Origin: Pseudomonas umsongensis
GTDB lineage: Bacteria; Pseudomonadota; Gammaproteobacteria; Pseudomonadales; Pseudomonadaceae
Direction: 5' to 3'
DNA length: 64,000 bases
Assembly (NCBI RefSeq): GCF_002236105.1
Contig: NZ_NIWU01000001.1
Location: 1,240,001-1,304,000, forward strand
Each line of letters starts with the position of its first letter. Position 1 is the first letter of the stretch. This document shows, one piece after another, positions 8,439-17,097 of the stretch. Under the pieces are notes generated by a model. It did not search any database, was not told the DNA's origin, and saw only the letters and a list, made by a program, of their open reading frames with translations. The position numbers and the translations under genes are program-made.

Positions 8439-11400
8439 TTAAATGCGTTCCATCTTCGGTAACCACACACGAATCAGCGAGAACAGGCGATCGAGGTCGA
8501 TGGGCTTGGCCAGGTAATCGTTGGCGCCGGCCTGCAGGCAGCGCTCCTGATCGTCTTTCATGGCCTTGGCCGTCACCGCGATGATCGGCAGTTTGCGCCA
8601 GCGCGCCTCCTTGCGAATCAAGGTGGTGGCGGCGAAACCATCCATTTCCGGCATCATCACGTCCATGAGCACCAGGTCGATGTCTTCGAATTCATTCAAT
8701 CGCTCAATCGCTTCACGCCCGTTGCGGCCGATGACCACGACGGCGCCCTTTTGCTCCAACGCACTGGTGAGGGCGAAAATGTTGCGCACATCGTCGTCCA
8801 CCAGCAACACCTTGCGCCCCTCGAACACCTTGTCACGGCTGCGGGCGGTCTTGAGCATCTTCTGCCGGTCGTGGGACAACCGTGATTCGACTTTGTGCAG
8901 AAAAAGTGTCACTTCGTCCAGCAGGCGCTCGGGAGAGCGCGCGCCCTTGATGATGATCGAGCGCGAATACCGGCGCAGCTCAGCCTCTTCGTCCCGGGTC
9001 AGGTTGCGCCCGGTATAGACAATCACCGGCGGGAACGAGCAGATGTTCTCGCTGGACATGCGCTTGAGCAGGTCGTTGCCGAGCATGTCCGGCAGCTTGA
9101 GGTCGATGATCATGCAATCGAACACGGTGTTCCGCAGCAGTGCCAGGGCATCCTGCGCCAGGCCGACGGCGGTGATTTCGATGTCATCGTCGCCGATCAG
9201 CCGGGAAATGCTATCGCGCTGCAAGTCGTCGTCCTCGACCAGCAACACACGCTTGACCTTCTGGGTCAGCTTGGCCTCCAGGCGCGCGAACACGTCCTTG
9301 AGCTCTTCGCGGGTGGTCGGCTTGACCGCATAACCGATGGCTCCCATGTGCATCGCCGCTTCGACCCGGTCTTCGACCGAAATCACATGCACGGGAATAT
9401 GCCGGGTCTCTGCGTGTTCCTTCAGGCGTTGCAGCACCGTCAGCCCGGAATGATCCGGCAGGCGCATGTCCAGCAGGATGGCGTCCGGAATGTATTGCCT
9501 GGCCAGGTCGTAGCCCTCGTCGGCGCCATGGGCCACCAGGCACTGGTAACCCAGTTCATGGGCGAGGTCATAAAGGATGTGCGCAAAATTCGGCTCGTCC
9601 TCCACCACCAGGATACAACGCACGGTGAAGGGTGCCTTGAGGCGGTCATCGGCGAACCGCGCGATCTCCTGGACCACCGCCGGCGCAACCGCAATGGGCG
9701 CAACCGGGGTTGGAGCGTGGGTTGGCATGGCAGGCATCCGCTCAACGGGCTCGTCGCCAGGTTCCACGTATTGCTGCGGCAGGATCAGGCTGAACTGGCT
9801 ACCCTGCCCCGGCGTGCTGGAGACATTGATCGAGCCGCCGAGCAGCGCGGCCAGGTCACGGGAAATCGACAGGCCCAGGCCGGTCCCGCCATAACGACGA
9901 TTGGTAGTGCCATCGGCCTGGCGAAAGGCCTCGAAAATGCTTTCCTGTTGATCGGCGGCAATACCGATCCCCGAATCGCTGACGACAAAGGCAATGCCTT
10001 GGTTCGACGCCGCGCTCACGGTCAGGGATACCCGACCTTTCTCGGTGAACTTGACGGCATTGGAGAGCAGATTCTTGATGATCTGCTCCACGCGCTGGCG
10101 GTCGGTGTACATCATGGTTGGCGCACCGTCCTGCAACTCGACCTGGAAATCCAGTTGCTTGTGCGCAGCCAGCGGCTGGAACATCCCGCGCAAGCCGTCC
10201 ACCAAGCGCGCAACGCTGGTGTTTTCCGGGCGTATCTCCAGTTTGCCGGCTTCGACCTTGGAAATATCGAGAATATCGTTGATCAGGTTGAGCAAGTCGT
10301 TGCCCGCCGAATAGATCGACTCGGCGAACTTGACCTGCTCGGCACTCAGGTTTTCCTGAGGGTTTTCCGCCAACAGCTTGGCCAGGATCAGCGAGCTGTT
10401 CAACGGCGTGCGCAACTCGTGGGACATGTTGGCGAGGAATTCGGACTTGTATTTGCTCGAACGCTGCAGTTCTTCGGCGCGCTCTTCGAGCTGGGCCTGG
10501 GCCTGGTTGAGCTCGGTATTCTTGAGGTCCATGGCGTCACGTTGCTCGGCCAACACCTGCGCCTGTTCGGCAAGTTGTTCGTTGGTCTGTTCGAGCTCGA
10601 CCTGCTGGGTTTCCAGATGCGCCTGGGATTCCTTGAGAATCCGCGACTGCTCTTCCAGCTCTTCATTGGCGGTCTTGAGCTCTTCCTGCTGAACCTGCAA
10701 CTCTTCGTTGAGTTGCTGGGTTTCAGCCAGCACTTCCTGCAAACGCTGGCGATAACGCGCCGCCTCGATGGAGGTGCCGATGTTACCGGCAATGAGCTCC
10801 AGCAAATCGATGTCACGGTCGGTCAACGGGCGCAGGAAGCCCAGCTCAATGACGCCGTTGACCCGCTCGTCGTCGCTGGTCGGGACCACCAGTACGCTGC
10901 GCGGCAAACCTTCGCCGAGCCCGGAACTGACCTTGAAGTAGTCGCTGGGCACATCGTCCAGGCGAATCAGGTGGGCCTGTTGCGCCACCTGGCCGACAAT
11001 GCCTTCGTCACTGTAGATTTGCTGCTCACGCGCCTCCTGCTCGCGGGAAAACCCATAGGACGCCACGCGGCGCAGGCCGCCGTGTTCTTCGCGCACATAA
11101 ATGGCCGCCACGGCACTGCCCAGGTACTGCGCGCAGAACTGCAGGATGTTGCGCCCCAACAGATTGAGCGACAGTTGCCCCAGCACTTGTTCGGCCAGTT
11201 GGGTCTGGCCATTGCGCAGCCAGGCCTGTTGCTCCAGCCGCTGGGCGCTGGCCTGTTGCGCCGCCAGGGTCGCTGCGTAGCTTTGCGACAGATTGAGCAG
11301 ATCGCGACGGCCGATGTAGGCCAGCAACCCGCTGATACCGGCAATGAACAAGAGATAAAGGGTGATGCTCCAGATCGTGGTACGGCGCACTTCCTCGTTA

Positions 11401-11927
11401 CGCGTGGCGCGCAACTGCTGCTCCATGTCGATCACGTCTTCGTACTGCTTGCGGATTTCATCGGTCAGGCGCTTGCCTTTGCCGGCCTTGACCGCGCCAC
11501 GATAGTCACCGTTGCTTCGCTGCAGATCGATCATCGATTGCGCGTAACCGGCCCACTCCTGCTGCAACGACTCCAGCCTGTGCAAGCGGTCGGTCTGGAC
11601 CGGATTGTCCGCGGTCAGTTCGAGCAAGGTGCTGAGCACCACCTCGATGCGTGGCTTGGCCGTTTCGTAGGGTTCAAGGAATTTATCGTCGCTGGTGAGC
11701 AGGTAGCCGCGCATGCCGGTTTCCAGGTCGACCGTTAGCTTGACCGCCTCATTGGCGTTATTGATCACCCGATCGGTGTGCTCGACCCACTGGATCGTCG
11801 ACAGCAGATAAGTGATCAACGACACGAAAAAAACCGCACTGATGGCGCCGACGCCCAGCGGTAGACTGATGTTGCGGCTAAGGAGCTTGCGGAATCGCTG
11901 CTGATCAACCGAAGACTCAGTGGTCAT
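8439..11927 (-). CDS. CHASE3-GAF hybrid histidine kinase with three receivers
   Basis: A 1162-residue inner-membrane sensor. Two membrane segments (about residues 21-45 and 180-203) flank a periplasmic CHASE3 domain containing the signature ETGMRGYLLTSDDKFLEPY. A GAF domain (about 240-390) and a long coiled coil (about 390-500, rich in Q, E and L) follow, then HisKA with FLANMSHELRTPLNSS (His near 503) and the ATP-binding domain (NLLSNAVKFTE, DSGIGI, GGTGLGLSIS). Three C-terminal receivers start near residues 768, 890 and 1036, with phospho-acceptor contexts ILLDMRLPDHSG, MIIDLKLPDMLG and VLMDVMMPEMDG. ATG at 11927 is chosen because CAAGG lies upstream; an 87-base longer reading frame exists but starts in the promoter region. 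It is the first gene of the minus-strand signalling operon and probably its top sensor. There is no HPt domain. Confidence 0.93.
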   Translation of the reverse strand: MTTESSVDQQRFRKLLSRNISLPLGVGAISAVFFVSLITYLLSTIQWVEHTDRVINNANEAVKLTVDLETGMRGYLLTSDDKFLEPYETAKPRIEVVLSTLLELTADNPVQTDRLHRLESLQQEWAGYAQSMIDLQRSNGDYRGAVKAGKGKRLTDEIRKQYEDVIDMEQQLRATRNEEVRRTTIWSITLYLLFIAGISGLLAYIGRRDLLNLSQSYAATLAAQQASAQRLEQQAWLRNGQTQLAEQVLGQLSLNLLGRNILQFCAQYLGSAVAAIYVREEHGGLRRVASYGFSREQEAREQQIYSDEGIVGQVAQQAHLIRLDDVPSDYFKVSSGLGEGLPRSVLVVPTSDDERVNGVIELGFLRPLTDRDIDLLELIAGNIGTSIEAARYRQRLQEVLAETQQLNEELQVQQEELKTANEELEEQSRILKESQAHLETQQVELEQTNEQLAEQAQVLAEQRDAMDLKNTELNQAQAQLEERAEELQRSSKYKSEFLANMSHELRTPLNSSLILAKLLAENPQENLSAEQVKFAESIYSAGNDLLNLINDILDISKVEAGKLEIRPENTSVARLVDGLRGMFQPLAAHKQLDFQVELQDGAPTMMYTDRQRVEQIIKNLLSNAVKFTEKGRVSLTVSAASNQGIAFVVSDSGIGIAADQQESIFEAFRQADGTTNRRYGGTGLGLSISRDLAALLGGSINVSSTPGQGSQFSLILPQQYVEPGDEPVERMPAMPTHAPTPVAPIAVAPAVVQEIARFADDRLKAPFTVRCILVVEDEPNFAHILYDLAHELGYQCLVAHGADEGYDLARQYIPDAILLDMRLPDHSGLTVLQRLKEHAETRHIPVHVISVEDRVEAAMHMGAIGYAVKPTTREELKDVFARLEAKLTQKVKRVLLVEDDDLQRDSISRLIGDDDIEITAVGLAQDALALLRNTVFDCMIIDLKLPDMLGNDLLKRMSSENICSFPPVIVYTGRNLTRDEEAELRRYSRSIIIKGARSPERLLDEVTLFLHKVESRLSHDRQKMLKTARSRDKVFEGRKVLLVDDDVRNIFALTSALEQKGAVVVIGRNGREAIERLNEFEDIDLVLMDVMMPEMDGFAATTLIRKEARWRKLPIIAVTAKAMKDDQERCLQAGANDYLAKPIDLDRLFSLIRVWLPKMERI

Positions 11928-12190
11928 AGTTAAGCCTTGTTGAACGGGTGAAAACCAAGGAGTTTGCCCCAAAACTGACGCACTGATCGAATTTTCTCGC
12001 AGTATTGGCCGCAAAATGCACTTTCAACTGCTGTTGCGCCAACGCAGCGGTTATCCTTTGCCCTAATGCGGGCCGCCCCTTCTTTTTATAGCCTATCGGG
12101 AACTTGTCGGGACCCCTCACTTACTCATGCAAGAGAGCCGGCGATTCTGATCGGCCGAAAAAGCCATCCACCCTTTCCGAGAACCCCATC

Positions 12191-12556
12191 ATGACCGCCA
12201 ACACCCCCACCCTCCTGGTCGTCGAAGACGATGCCATCGTGCGCATGTTGATCGTCGACGTGCTGGAGGAGCTGGAGTACAAGGTCCTTGAGGCCGATAG
12301 CAGCGAGCAGGCGCTGGCGATTCTCAAGAATGAGAACCAGCACATCAACCTGATGATGACTGACGTGGGCTTACCCGTCATGGACGGCCAGGAGCTGGCC
12401 AGCCAGGCCCGGTTGCTGCGCCCTGGACTGCCCATCCTGTTCGCCAGCGGTTATGCCGAGAACATCGATGTACCCGAAGGCATGCATCTCATTGGTAAAC
12501 CGTTTTCCATCGATCAGTTGCGGGACAAGGTCAAGGGTATCCTCGATAATGCCTGA
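12191..12556 (+). CDS. Single-domain response regulator (CheY-like)
   Basis: A 121-residue receiver-only protein: VVEDD at 10-14, Asp58 in LMMTDVGLPVMDG, ILFASGYAE switch region and LIGKPFS lysine. It is divergent from the giant CHASE3 kinase (264 bases between starts) and so probably belongs to the same phosphorelay. The in-frame upstream extension to 12104 is unlikely, because ATG at 12191 begins the conserved receiver with the usual short lead. It has no DNA-binding domain. Confidence 0.9.
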   Translation: MTANTPTLLVVEDDAIVRMLIVDVLEELEYKVLEADSSEQALAILKNENQHINLMMTDVGLPVMDGQELASQARLLRPGLPILFASGYAENIDVPEGMHLIGKPFSIDQLRDKVKGILDNA

Positions 12557-12628
12557 CTTCGGCCGCCGCTTTATCGCCGGCCTCCGTTACCTCTCCAGCG
12601 CCATGCTCGTTTCAAGGAATTCCGGTTC

Positions 12629-13936
12629 ATGAGTCAGCCCCACGCAACCAAAGTCCTGGTTATTGGTTACGTCTGGCCCGAGCCCCGCTCTTCGGCGGCT
12701 GGCGGGCATATGATGCAAATCCTCGAAAGCTTCCTGCAGCAAGGCTGGCACGTCACATTCAGCAGCCCGGCCGGCAGCGGCGAACATCGGGCCGACCTGA
12801 CGGCGCTGGGTATCCGTGAAATACCGATCGAGCTGAACAACAGCAGTTTCGACACCTTCATCAGCGAACTGGCCCCGGACATCGTCTTGTTCGATCGTTT
12901 CATGATGGAGGAACAGTTTGGCTGGCGCGTCGAGAAACACTGCCCCGAAGCACTGCGGGTTCTCGAGACCTCCGACCTGCAAAGCCTTCGCGATGCGCGC
13001 CAGCAACGACTCAAGAACCGCTTGAAGGCAAGCGAAGACGGCAATGATTTCAGCGAGCTCTTCGCGCCGGCATTGCGTGAAGAATTTGAGCTCATGGCCG
13101 AGACCGATCTGGCCCAGCGGGAGATCGCAGCGATTTATCGTTGCGACTTGAGCCTGATGATTTCCGAAGTCGAGATCGAGTTGCTGGTCGAACACTTCAA
13201 GCTGCCGCGCAGCCTGTTGCATGGGTGCCCGCTGATGGTGGACCTGCCCACCCATGCGCCGGTGCCGTTCGAGGACCGGGCGCACTTTATTCACATCGGC
13301 AATTTTCGCCATGCCCCCAACTGGGATGCGGTGCTCTGGCTCAAGACCACTATCTGGCCGATGATTCGCCAGCAATTACCCGCCGCTCAACTGCACATCT
13401 ACGGCGCCTACACACCGCCCAAGGCGACCGCGCTGCATAACGCGGCGCAGGGCTTTCATGTGATGAACTGGGCTGAGGACGCCTTGCAGGTGATGTCGGC
13501 GGCACGGGTGTGCATGGCACCGTTGCGCTTTGGCGCGGGGATCAAAGGCAAGATTGTCGACGCAATGCTCTGTGGCACACCGAATGTCACCACGCCCATC
13601 GGCGCGGAGGGCATGCACGCAGCTGAGCCATGGCCGGGGGCGATCACCCGCACTGCCAGGTCCTTTGCCGATAGTGCCGTGCAGCTCTACCAGGACAAGA
13701 CGCAATGGCTCAAGGCCCAGGCCCAGGGCCTGGAATTGCTGGCGAGCCGTTATCAGCCACGCATTCATGGGCCGGCGCTGATTGCACGGCTCGAGCACTG
13801 CCGCCAACACCTGGCTTCGATCAGGAGAGACAACTTCACCGGCAGCATGCTGCGTCATCATCAACACAAGAGCACGCAATACATGGCGCAATGGATTGAA
13901 GCCAAGAACCGCCATAAAGAAGACGCTCCGACATGA
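12629..13936 (+). CDS. Glycosyltransferase (GT-B fold, group 1-like)
   Basis: A 435-residue protein of GT-B architecture. The N-terminal half (KVLVIGYVWPEPRSSAAGGH, then DIVLFDRFMMEEQFGW) resembles the acceptor-binding domain. The C-terminal half has the nucleotide-sugar-binding motif of GT4-type enzymes (APLRFGAGIKGKIVDAMLCG followed by TPIGAEGM, near residues 290-330). It should transfer a sugar from a nucleotide donor to an acceptor that cannot be identified here. No other polysaccharide gene is adjacent. A predicted RBS is weak (CAAGGAATTCCGGTTC before the ATG). Its end overlaps the first codon of the mtlR remnant by four bases. Confidence 0.82.
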   Translation: MSQPHATKVLVIGYVWPEPRSSAAGGHMMQILESFLQQGWHVTFSSPAGSGEHRADLTALGIREIPIELNNSSFDTFISELAPDIVLFDRFMMEEQFGWRVEKHCPEALRVLETSDLQSLRDARQQRLKNRLKASEDGNDFSELFAPALREEFELMAETDLAQREIAAIYRCDLSLMISEVEIELLVEHFKLPRSLLHGCPLMVDLPTHAPVPFEDRAHFIHIGNFRHAPNWDAVLWLKTTIWPMIRQQLPAAQLHIYGAYTPPKATALHNAAQGFHVMNWAEDALQVMSAARVCMAPLRFGAGIKGKIVDAMLCGTPNVTTPIGAEGMHAAEPWPGAITRTARSFADSAVQLYQDKTQWLKAQAQGLELLASRYQPRIHGPALIARLEHCRQHLASIRRDNFTGSMLRHHQHKSTQYMAQWIEAKNRHKEDAPT

Positions 13937-14070
13937 GCCGAACGCCCCGTGTCACCGACCCTTCCTACGAATTGATGGACGACCATAACGGGTTGTCCAT
14001 CATCTATCGCCAGCACGGCTTCCCCTGCCCTTTGGTGCGCGGGCATTTCCACCGGTCGTCGTTGCACTGA
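13933..14070 (+). pseudogene. mtlR: 5' remnant of mtlR (AraC-type activator of mannitol operon)
   Basis: The reading frame from ATG at 13933 gives 45 codons, opening MSRTPRVTDPSYELMDDHNG and continuing to RQHGFPCPLVRGHFH. From memory of the family this is the amino terminus of Pseudomonas MtlR, the AraC/XylS-type activator of the polyol operon (about 300 residues in full). After HFH the expected KEYELH sequence is missing. The frame runs into unrelated codons and stops with TGA at 14068-14070. All of the cupin remainder and both C-terminal helix-turn-helix motifs are gone, so it cannot activate transcription. It directly abuts the remnant of mtlY. Confidence 0.8.
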
Positions 14071-14392
14071 GTATGGCGATGCCTCGGGCACGGGTTACTT
14101 CAACCTGCGTACTCGCCAATGGGATTTGCAGCTGCTGCGCGACATCGACCCCAGCGGGCGTCTGCAGGCCGCGTTGCCGGCCGGCGGTTGGTTGCCATTG
14201 ATTTGCACCATGAACCTGACCAACGCCACGGAGTCGATTCGAGCACTGTTCGATCTGGATATCGAGCGTTTCAACGCGCTTGTTGCCCAGGCCCCCATCG
14301 GCGCCGAAGGCGTGTGCATGCCGATCGCGCAAAACGTGGCGGCCTCGCAGCTGGCCTATGAACGCTATCGACAATATGTCGCAACCCTATAA
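14051..14392 (+). pseudogene. mtlY: Collapsed remnant of mtlY (xylulokinase, FGGY family)
   Basis: In the frame ending at TAA 14390-14392 the sequence reads TGRRCTEYGDASGTGYFN, then WDLQLLRDIDPSGRLQAALP, then GGWLPLICTMNLTNAT with FDLDIERFNALVAQAPIGAE, then NVAASQLAYERYRQYVATL. These are separate segments of a roughly 495-residue FGGY xylulokinase. The N-terminal sugar-binding domain is missing. About 130 residues appear lost near 14178-14184 and another large part near 14315-14322, including the ATP-binding core. All internal joins keep the frame, so the stop remains 13 bases before mtlZ. No plausible start codon in this frame precedes TTG 14126. It is not a functional kinase. Confidence 0.8.
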
Positions 14393-14405
14393 AGAGCGAA
14401 CAACT

Positions 14406-15344
14406 ATGTATCTGGTGTGTGGCGAAGCGCTGTTCGATTTCTTCAGTGAAAACGACGCCAGCGGCCTGGCTTCAAAAGTGAATTTCAAGGCCATCGCCGG
14501 TGGCTCGCCGTTCAATGTCGCGGTGGGTTTGCGCCGCCTGGGCGTGGAGGCTGCGTTGTTCGCCGGGTTGTCCACCGACTACCTTGGCCGGCGCTTGCTC
14601 CAGGTGCTGGAGGAGGAAGGCGTACGCACGGACTACCTGGTGGATTTTGCTGCACCGACCACCCTGGCGATGGTGGCGCTCGGGGCCAATGGCTCGCCCC
14701 ACTACAGCTTTCGCGGCGAAGGCTGCGCGGATCGACAACTCAAACCCGAGCATCTGCCGGCGTTGGGGTCGCAAGTGCGCGGCCTGCACATCGGCTCGTT
14801 TTCCCTGGTGGTGCAACCGATTGCCGACACGCTGCTGGAGCTGGTGCGCCGGGAAAGCGGCAAGCGCTTGATCAGCCTTGATCCGAACGTGCGGCTTAAT
14901 CCGCAGCCAAACATCGAGCTGTGGCGTTCGCGGATTGCGACCCTCGTCGAGCATGCCGACCTGATCAAGGTCAGCGATGAGGACCTGGGTTTGCTGTACC
15001 CCGGGCAGGACCCGGCGCAGGTTATAGAGGGCTGGCTGCAACACCGCTGTCAACTGGTATTCCTGACCCGTGGCGGCGAAGGTGCGAGCGTATTCAGTCG
15101 AAGCCATGGTTCGTGGTCGGTGCCGGCCTGCACGGTGACCATCGCCGACACCGTGGGCGCTGGCGATACCTTCCAGGCGGCGTTGATTACCTGGCTGACC
15201 GAGCAGGGGCTGGATTCGGTCGAAGGCGTTCGCCAATTGAGTCGCCAGCAGATCGATGAGATGGCGAGGTTTGCGGTGCAGGCGGCGGCGCTGACGTGCA
15301 GCAGGACCGGGCCGGATTTGCCGTATCGGCATCAGTTGACCTGA
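14406..15344 (+). CDS. mtlZ: Fructokinase, PfkB family (MtlZ-like)
   Basis: A 312-residue ribokinase/PfkB sugar kinase. It has the N-terminal glycine motif (IAGGSPFNVAVGLRRLG, about 29-45) and the C-terminal signature DTVGAGDTFQAAL (about 240-252) with the catalytic Asp in GAGD. In Pseudomonas the mannitol/arabitol operon, MtlZ phosphorylates the fructose produced by mannitol dehydrogenase. Here it follows the mtlY remnant by 13 bases, and the rest of the operon (transporter mtlEFGK and dehydrogenase mtlD) is absent. The gene itself looks intact, but it has lost its normal promoter and must be expressed from the upstream transcript, if at all. Confidence 0.87.
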   Translation: MYLVCGEALFDFFSENDASGLASKVNFKAIAGGSPFNVAVGLRRLGVEAALFAGLSTDYLGRRLLQVLEEEGVRTDYLVDFAAPTTLAMVALGANGSPHYSFRGEGCADRQLKPEHLPALGSQVRGLHIGSFSLVVQPIADTLLELVRRESGKRLISLDPNVRLNPQPNIELWRSRIATLVEHADLIKVSDEDLGLLYPGQDPAQVIEGWLQHRCQLVFLTRGGEGASVFSRSHGSWSVPACTVTIADTVGAGDTFQAALITWLTEQGLDSVEGVRQLSRQQIDEMARFAVQAAALTCSRTGPDLPYRHQLT

Positions 15345-15354
15345 CGCACCTCCC

Positions 15355-15443
15355 CTGTAGGAGCTGTCGAGTGCAACGAGGCTGCGATCTTTTGATTTTT
15401 AAAAGCAAGATCAAAAGATCGCAGCCTGCGGCAGCTCCTACAG
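15355..15443. terminator. Hairpin repeat shared by mtlZ and porin 3' ends
   Basis: A copy of the repeat also seen at 5303: arms 15379-15396 and 15410-15427 are a perfect 18-base inverted repeat, with outer arms CTGTAGGAGCTG / CAGCTCCTACAG. It lies between two convergent genes. Its right edge contains the TAG stop of the porin (15438-15440, read on the minus strand). It probably terminates both transcripts. Confidence 0.72.
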
Positions 15444-16739
15444 GATCGAAAAGTTGTAGCTGACGATCAGCCGCGTCTCATCCACATCCCGGGCATATTG
15501 CTCGTAGTTGGTGCGGTAGGTCGCATTGCGCAATCGCAGGCTGACATCCTTGAACGTCCCGCCCTGCACCACATACTTGAGCTCGCTGTCACGCTCCCAC
15601 TCTTTGCCTTCCTGATCGCTGCCGGGCACCTTGATGTGGTCACCGTTCACATAGCGGGTCAGGAAGGTCAGGCCGTTGATGCCGATGGCCTTGAAGTCGT
15701 AATCGTATCGCAGCTGCCACGAACGTTCCTGCGCTGCGGCGAAGTCGTTGACCTGCACGTAGTTGACCAGATACGGATTGCTACCATCGAGGTACGGCAT
15801 CGAGTTGTCGCCATTCATGCGCTGCCAGCCCGCGCTGAACGTATGGCCGCCGTTGGCATAAGCGAGCATCGTGCTCAGCGCGCGGTTGTCAATGGAACCG
15901 GCGCGGGCAGCACCGCTGTCGGCACTCTTGAGCAAGCGCAGATCGGCCTTAAGCACACCGCCACCCAGGGGTTGACTGGCCAGCAGGCCGAGGAAGTGCT
16001 GACGGTAGATGTCTTCCAGTTCAGCGTAGTGATACTGGGCTGTCAGCCGCTCGTTGATCCGGTAATCGAAGCCGTACATGTCGAAATGGTTGGCCGTGAT
16101 GTTGCAGGCATAACGCTTGTTCTTGCAGTGCAGGCGGATGTCCTGGGAGTCGGTGGAGTCCCGGGCGGTATACTTGTCCAGGCGCGCGGCCATGAAATTC
16201 AGATCCTGCACTTCCCTGGACGTGAGCATCGCACCGTTGAACATGGTTGGCAGCAAGCGACCGTCGTTGTACTTGAGCAGCGGCACATCCGGCAGCAGCG
16301 CGCCGTACTTCAGCACGGTTTGCGAAACGCGCACCTTGGCGGTCAGGCCCAGCTTGGTGTATTCATCCGCCGAACCACGCGGGTTACTGCCGCTGGACGG
16401 CAGCAAGCCACTGTTGCTGCTGTCTGGGCTGGAATCGAGCTTGAATCCCGCCATGCCCAATGCATCGACACCGAACCCGAGCGTGCCCTCGGTGTACCCC
16501 GATTGCAGATTCAGAATGAACCCCTGGGCTGACTCTTCGCGCTTGGACGCGCCCTGTTTGTTGGAGGTATGCCCGTCACGAAAATCCCGGTTGAAATACA
16601 CCGTACGTGATTCGATTTTCGCTGTGGTGTCATCGATAAAACCGCTCGCTTGAACCGGCCCGGTAAAACCGGCGCACAGGACCAGGGCGCCGAAGCCGAA
16701 TGACTGGCGAGCGCGGATGAACGTAAAAGGGGGACGCAT
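15438..16739 (-). CDS. OprD-family outer-membrane porin
   Basis: A 433-residue protein with a signal peptide (hydrophobic FGFGALVLCAGFTGPVQA, cleavage after about residue 27) and the family opening SGFIDDTTAKIESRTVYFNRDFRDG. The following beta-strand-rich sequence includes the family landmarks GFGVDALGMAGFKLDSS, LKYGALLPDVPLLKYNDGRLLP and WQLRYDYDFKAIGINGLTF, and ends in an aromatic-rich strand VSYNFSIL. OprD proteins form 18-strand channels for small substrates such as amino acids or organic acids; the substrate cannot be inferred. ATG at 16739 has GGAGC ten bases upstream. The longer frame to 16877 has no signal peptide at its start and is rejected. Confidence 0.9.
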   Translation of the reverse strand: MRPPFTFIRARQSFGFGALVLCAGFTGPVQASGFIDDTTAKIESRTVYFNRDFRDGHTSNKQGASKREESAQGFILNLQSGYTEGTLGFGVDALGMAGFKLDSSPDSSNSGLLPSSGSNPRGSADEYTKLGLTAKVRVSQTVLKYGALLPDVPLLKYNDGRLLPTMFNGAMLTSREVQDLNFMAARLDKYTARDSTDSQDIRLHCKNKRYACNITANHFDMYGFDYRINERLTAQYHYAELEDIYRQHFLGLLASQPLGGGVLKADLRLLKSADSGAARAGSIDNRALSTMLAYANGGHTFSAGWQRMNGDNSMPYLDGSNPYLVNYVQVNDFAAAQERSWQLRYDYDFKAIGINGLTFLTRYVNGDHIKVPGSDQEGKEWERDSELKYVVQGGTFKDVSLRLRNATYRTNYEQYARDVDETRLIVSYNFSIL

Positions 16740-17097
16740 TAAAAAAAAGCTCCAACAATGCAGCGATTGCGCCAGGACGCAATCAGCCAGAAATAGCCTT
16801 CGCCCCGGACCAGTAGAGGATCGGGCTGAAGTGAACACGCGGGGGTGAACGGCAATGATGGCAGAAGGCTTTTTCATGCTGCAGACGACTTTAGTCTCAA
16901 TAGTGATCCGGTTTGATGGAAAAATGCCGCCGAACGGTAGTGGCAGTACGACAGGTGGCGTTCAGCGAAGTTAACCAATGCTTAATCGCGCAGTCCAACA
17001 CTCTACTGGACCGCACGCCCTCAGAGCCCTCTGACGCCCAGTGCGGCAGGTTCGACGACACGTCGAGCTAACTTGCGACTGCACTGGAGATTGCCTC
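16740..17097. promoter_or_regulatory. Intergenic promoter region for porin and DUF2790 gene
   Basis: A 358-base gap between divergent genes. It must hold both promoters. The porin leader is A/T-rich just before its ribosome-binding site. I found no convincing -35/-10 pair, no operator and no additional gene. Confidence 0.4.

Noticed and set aside
8895..11738. 947-codon open frame on the plus strand
   Set aside because: It is antisense to the CHASE3 hybrid kinase. Its codon composition mirrors the kinase frame and no domain can be read; GC-rich genes commonly leave such open antisense frames.
14126..14392. Small gene from TTG 14126 in place of an mtlY remnant
   Set aside because: Its whole sequence is pieces of xylulokinase joined together and lacks the ATP site and N-terminal domain, so it is a decayed gene.
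15498..16532. 344-codon plus-strand frame over the porin
   Set aside because: Antisense to a convincing OprD-family gene with signal peptide; no own RBS or motif.
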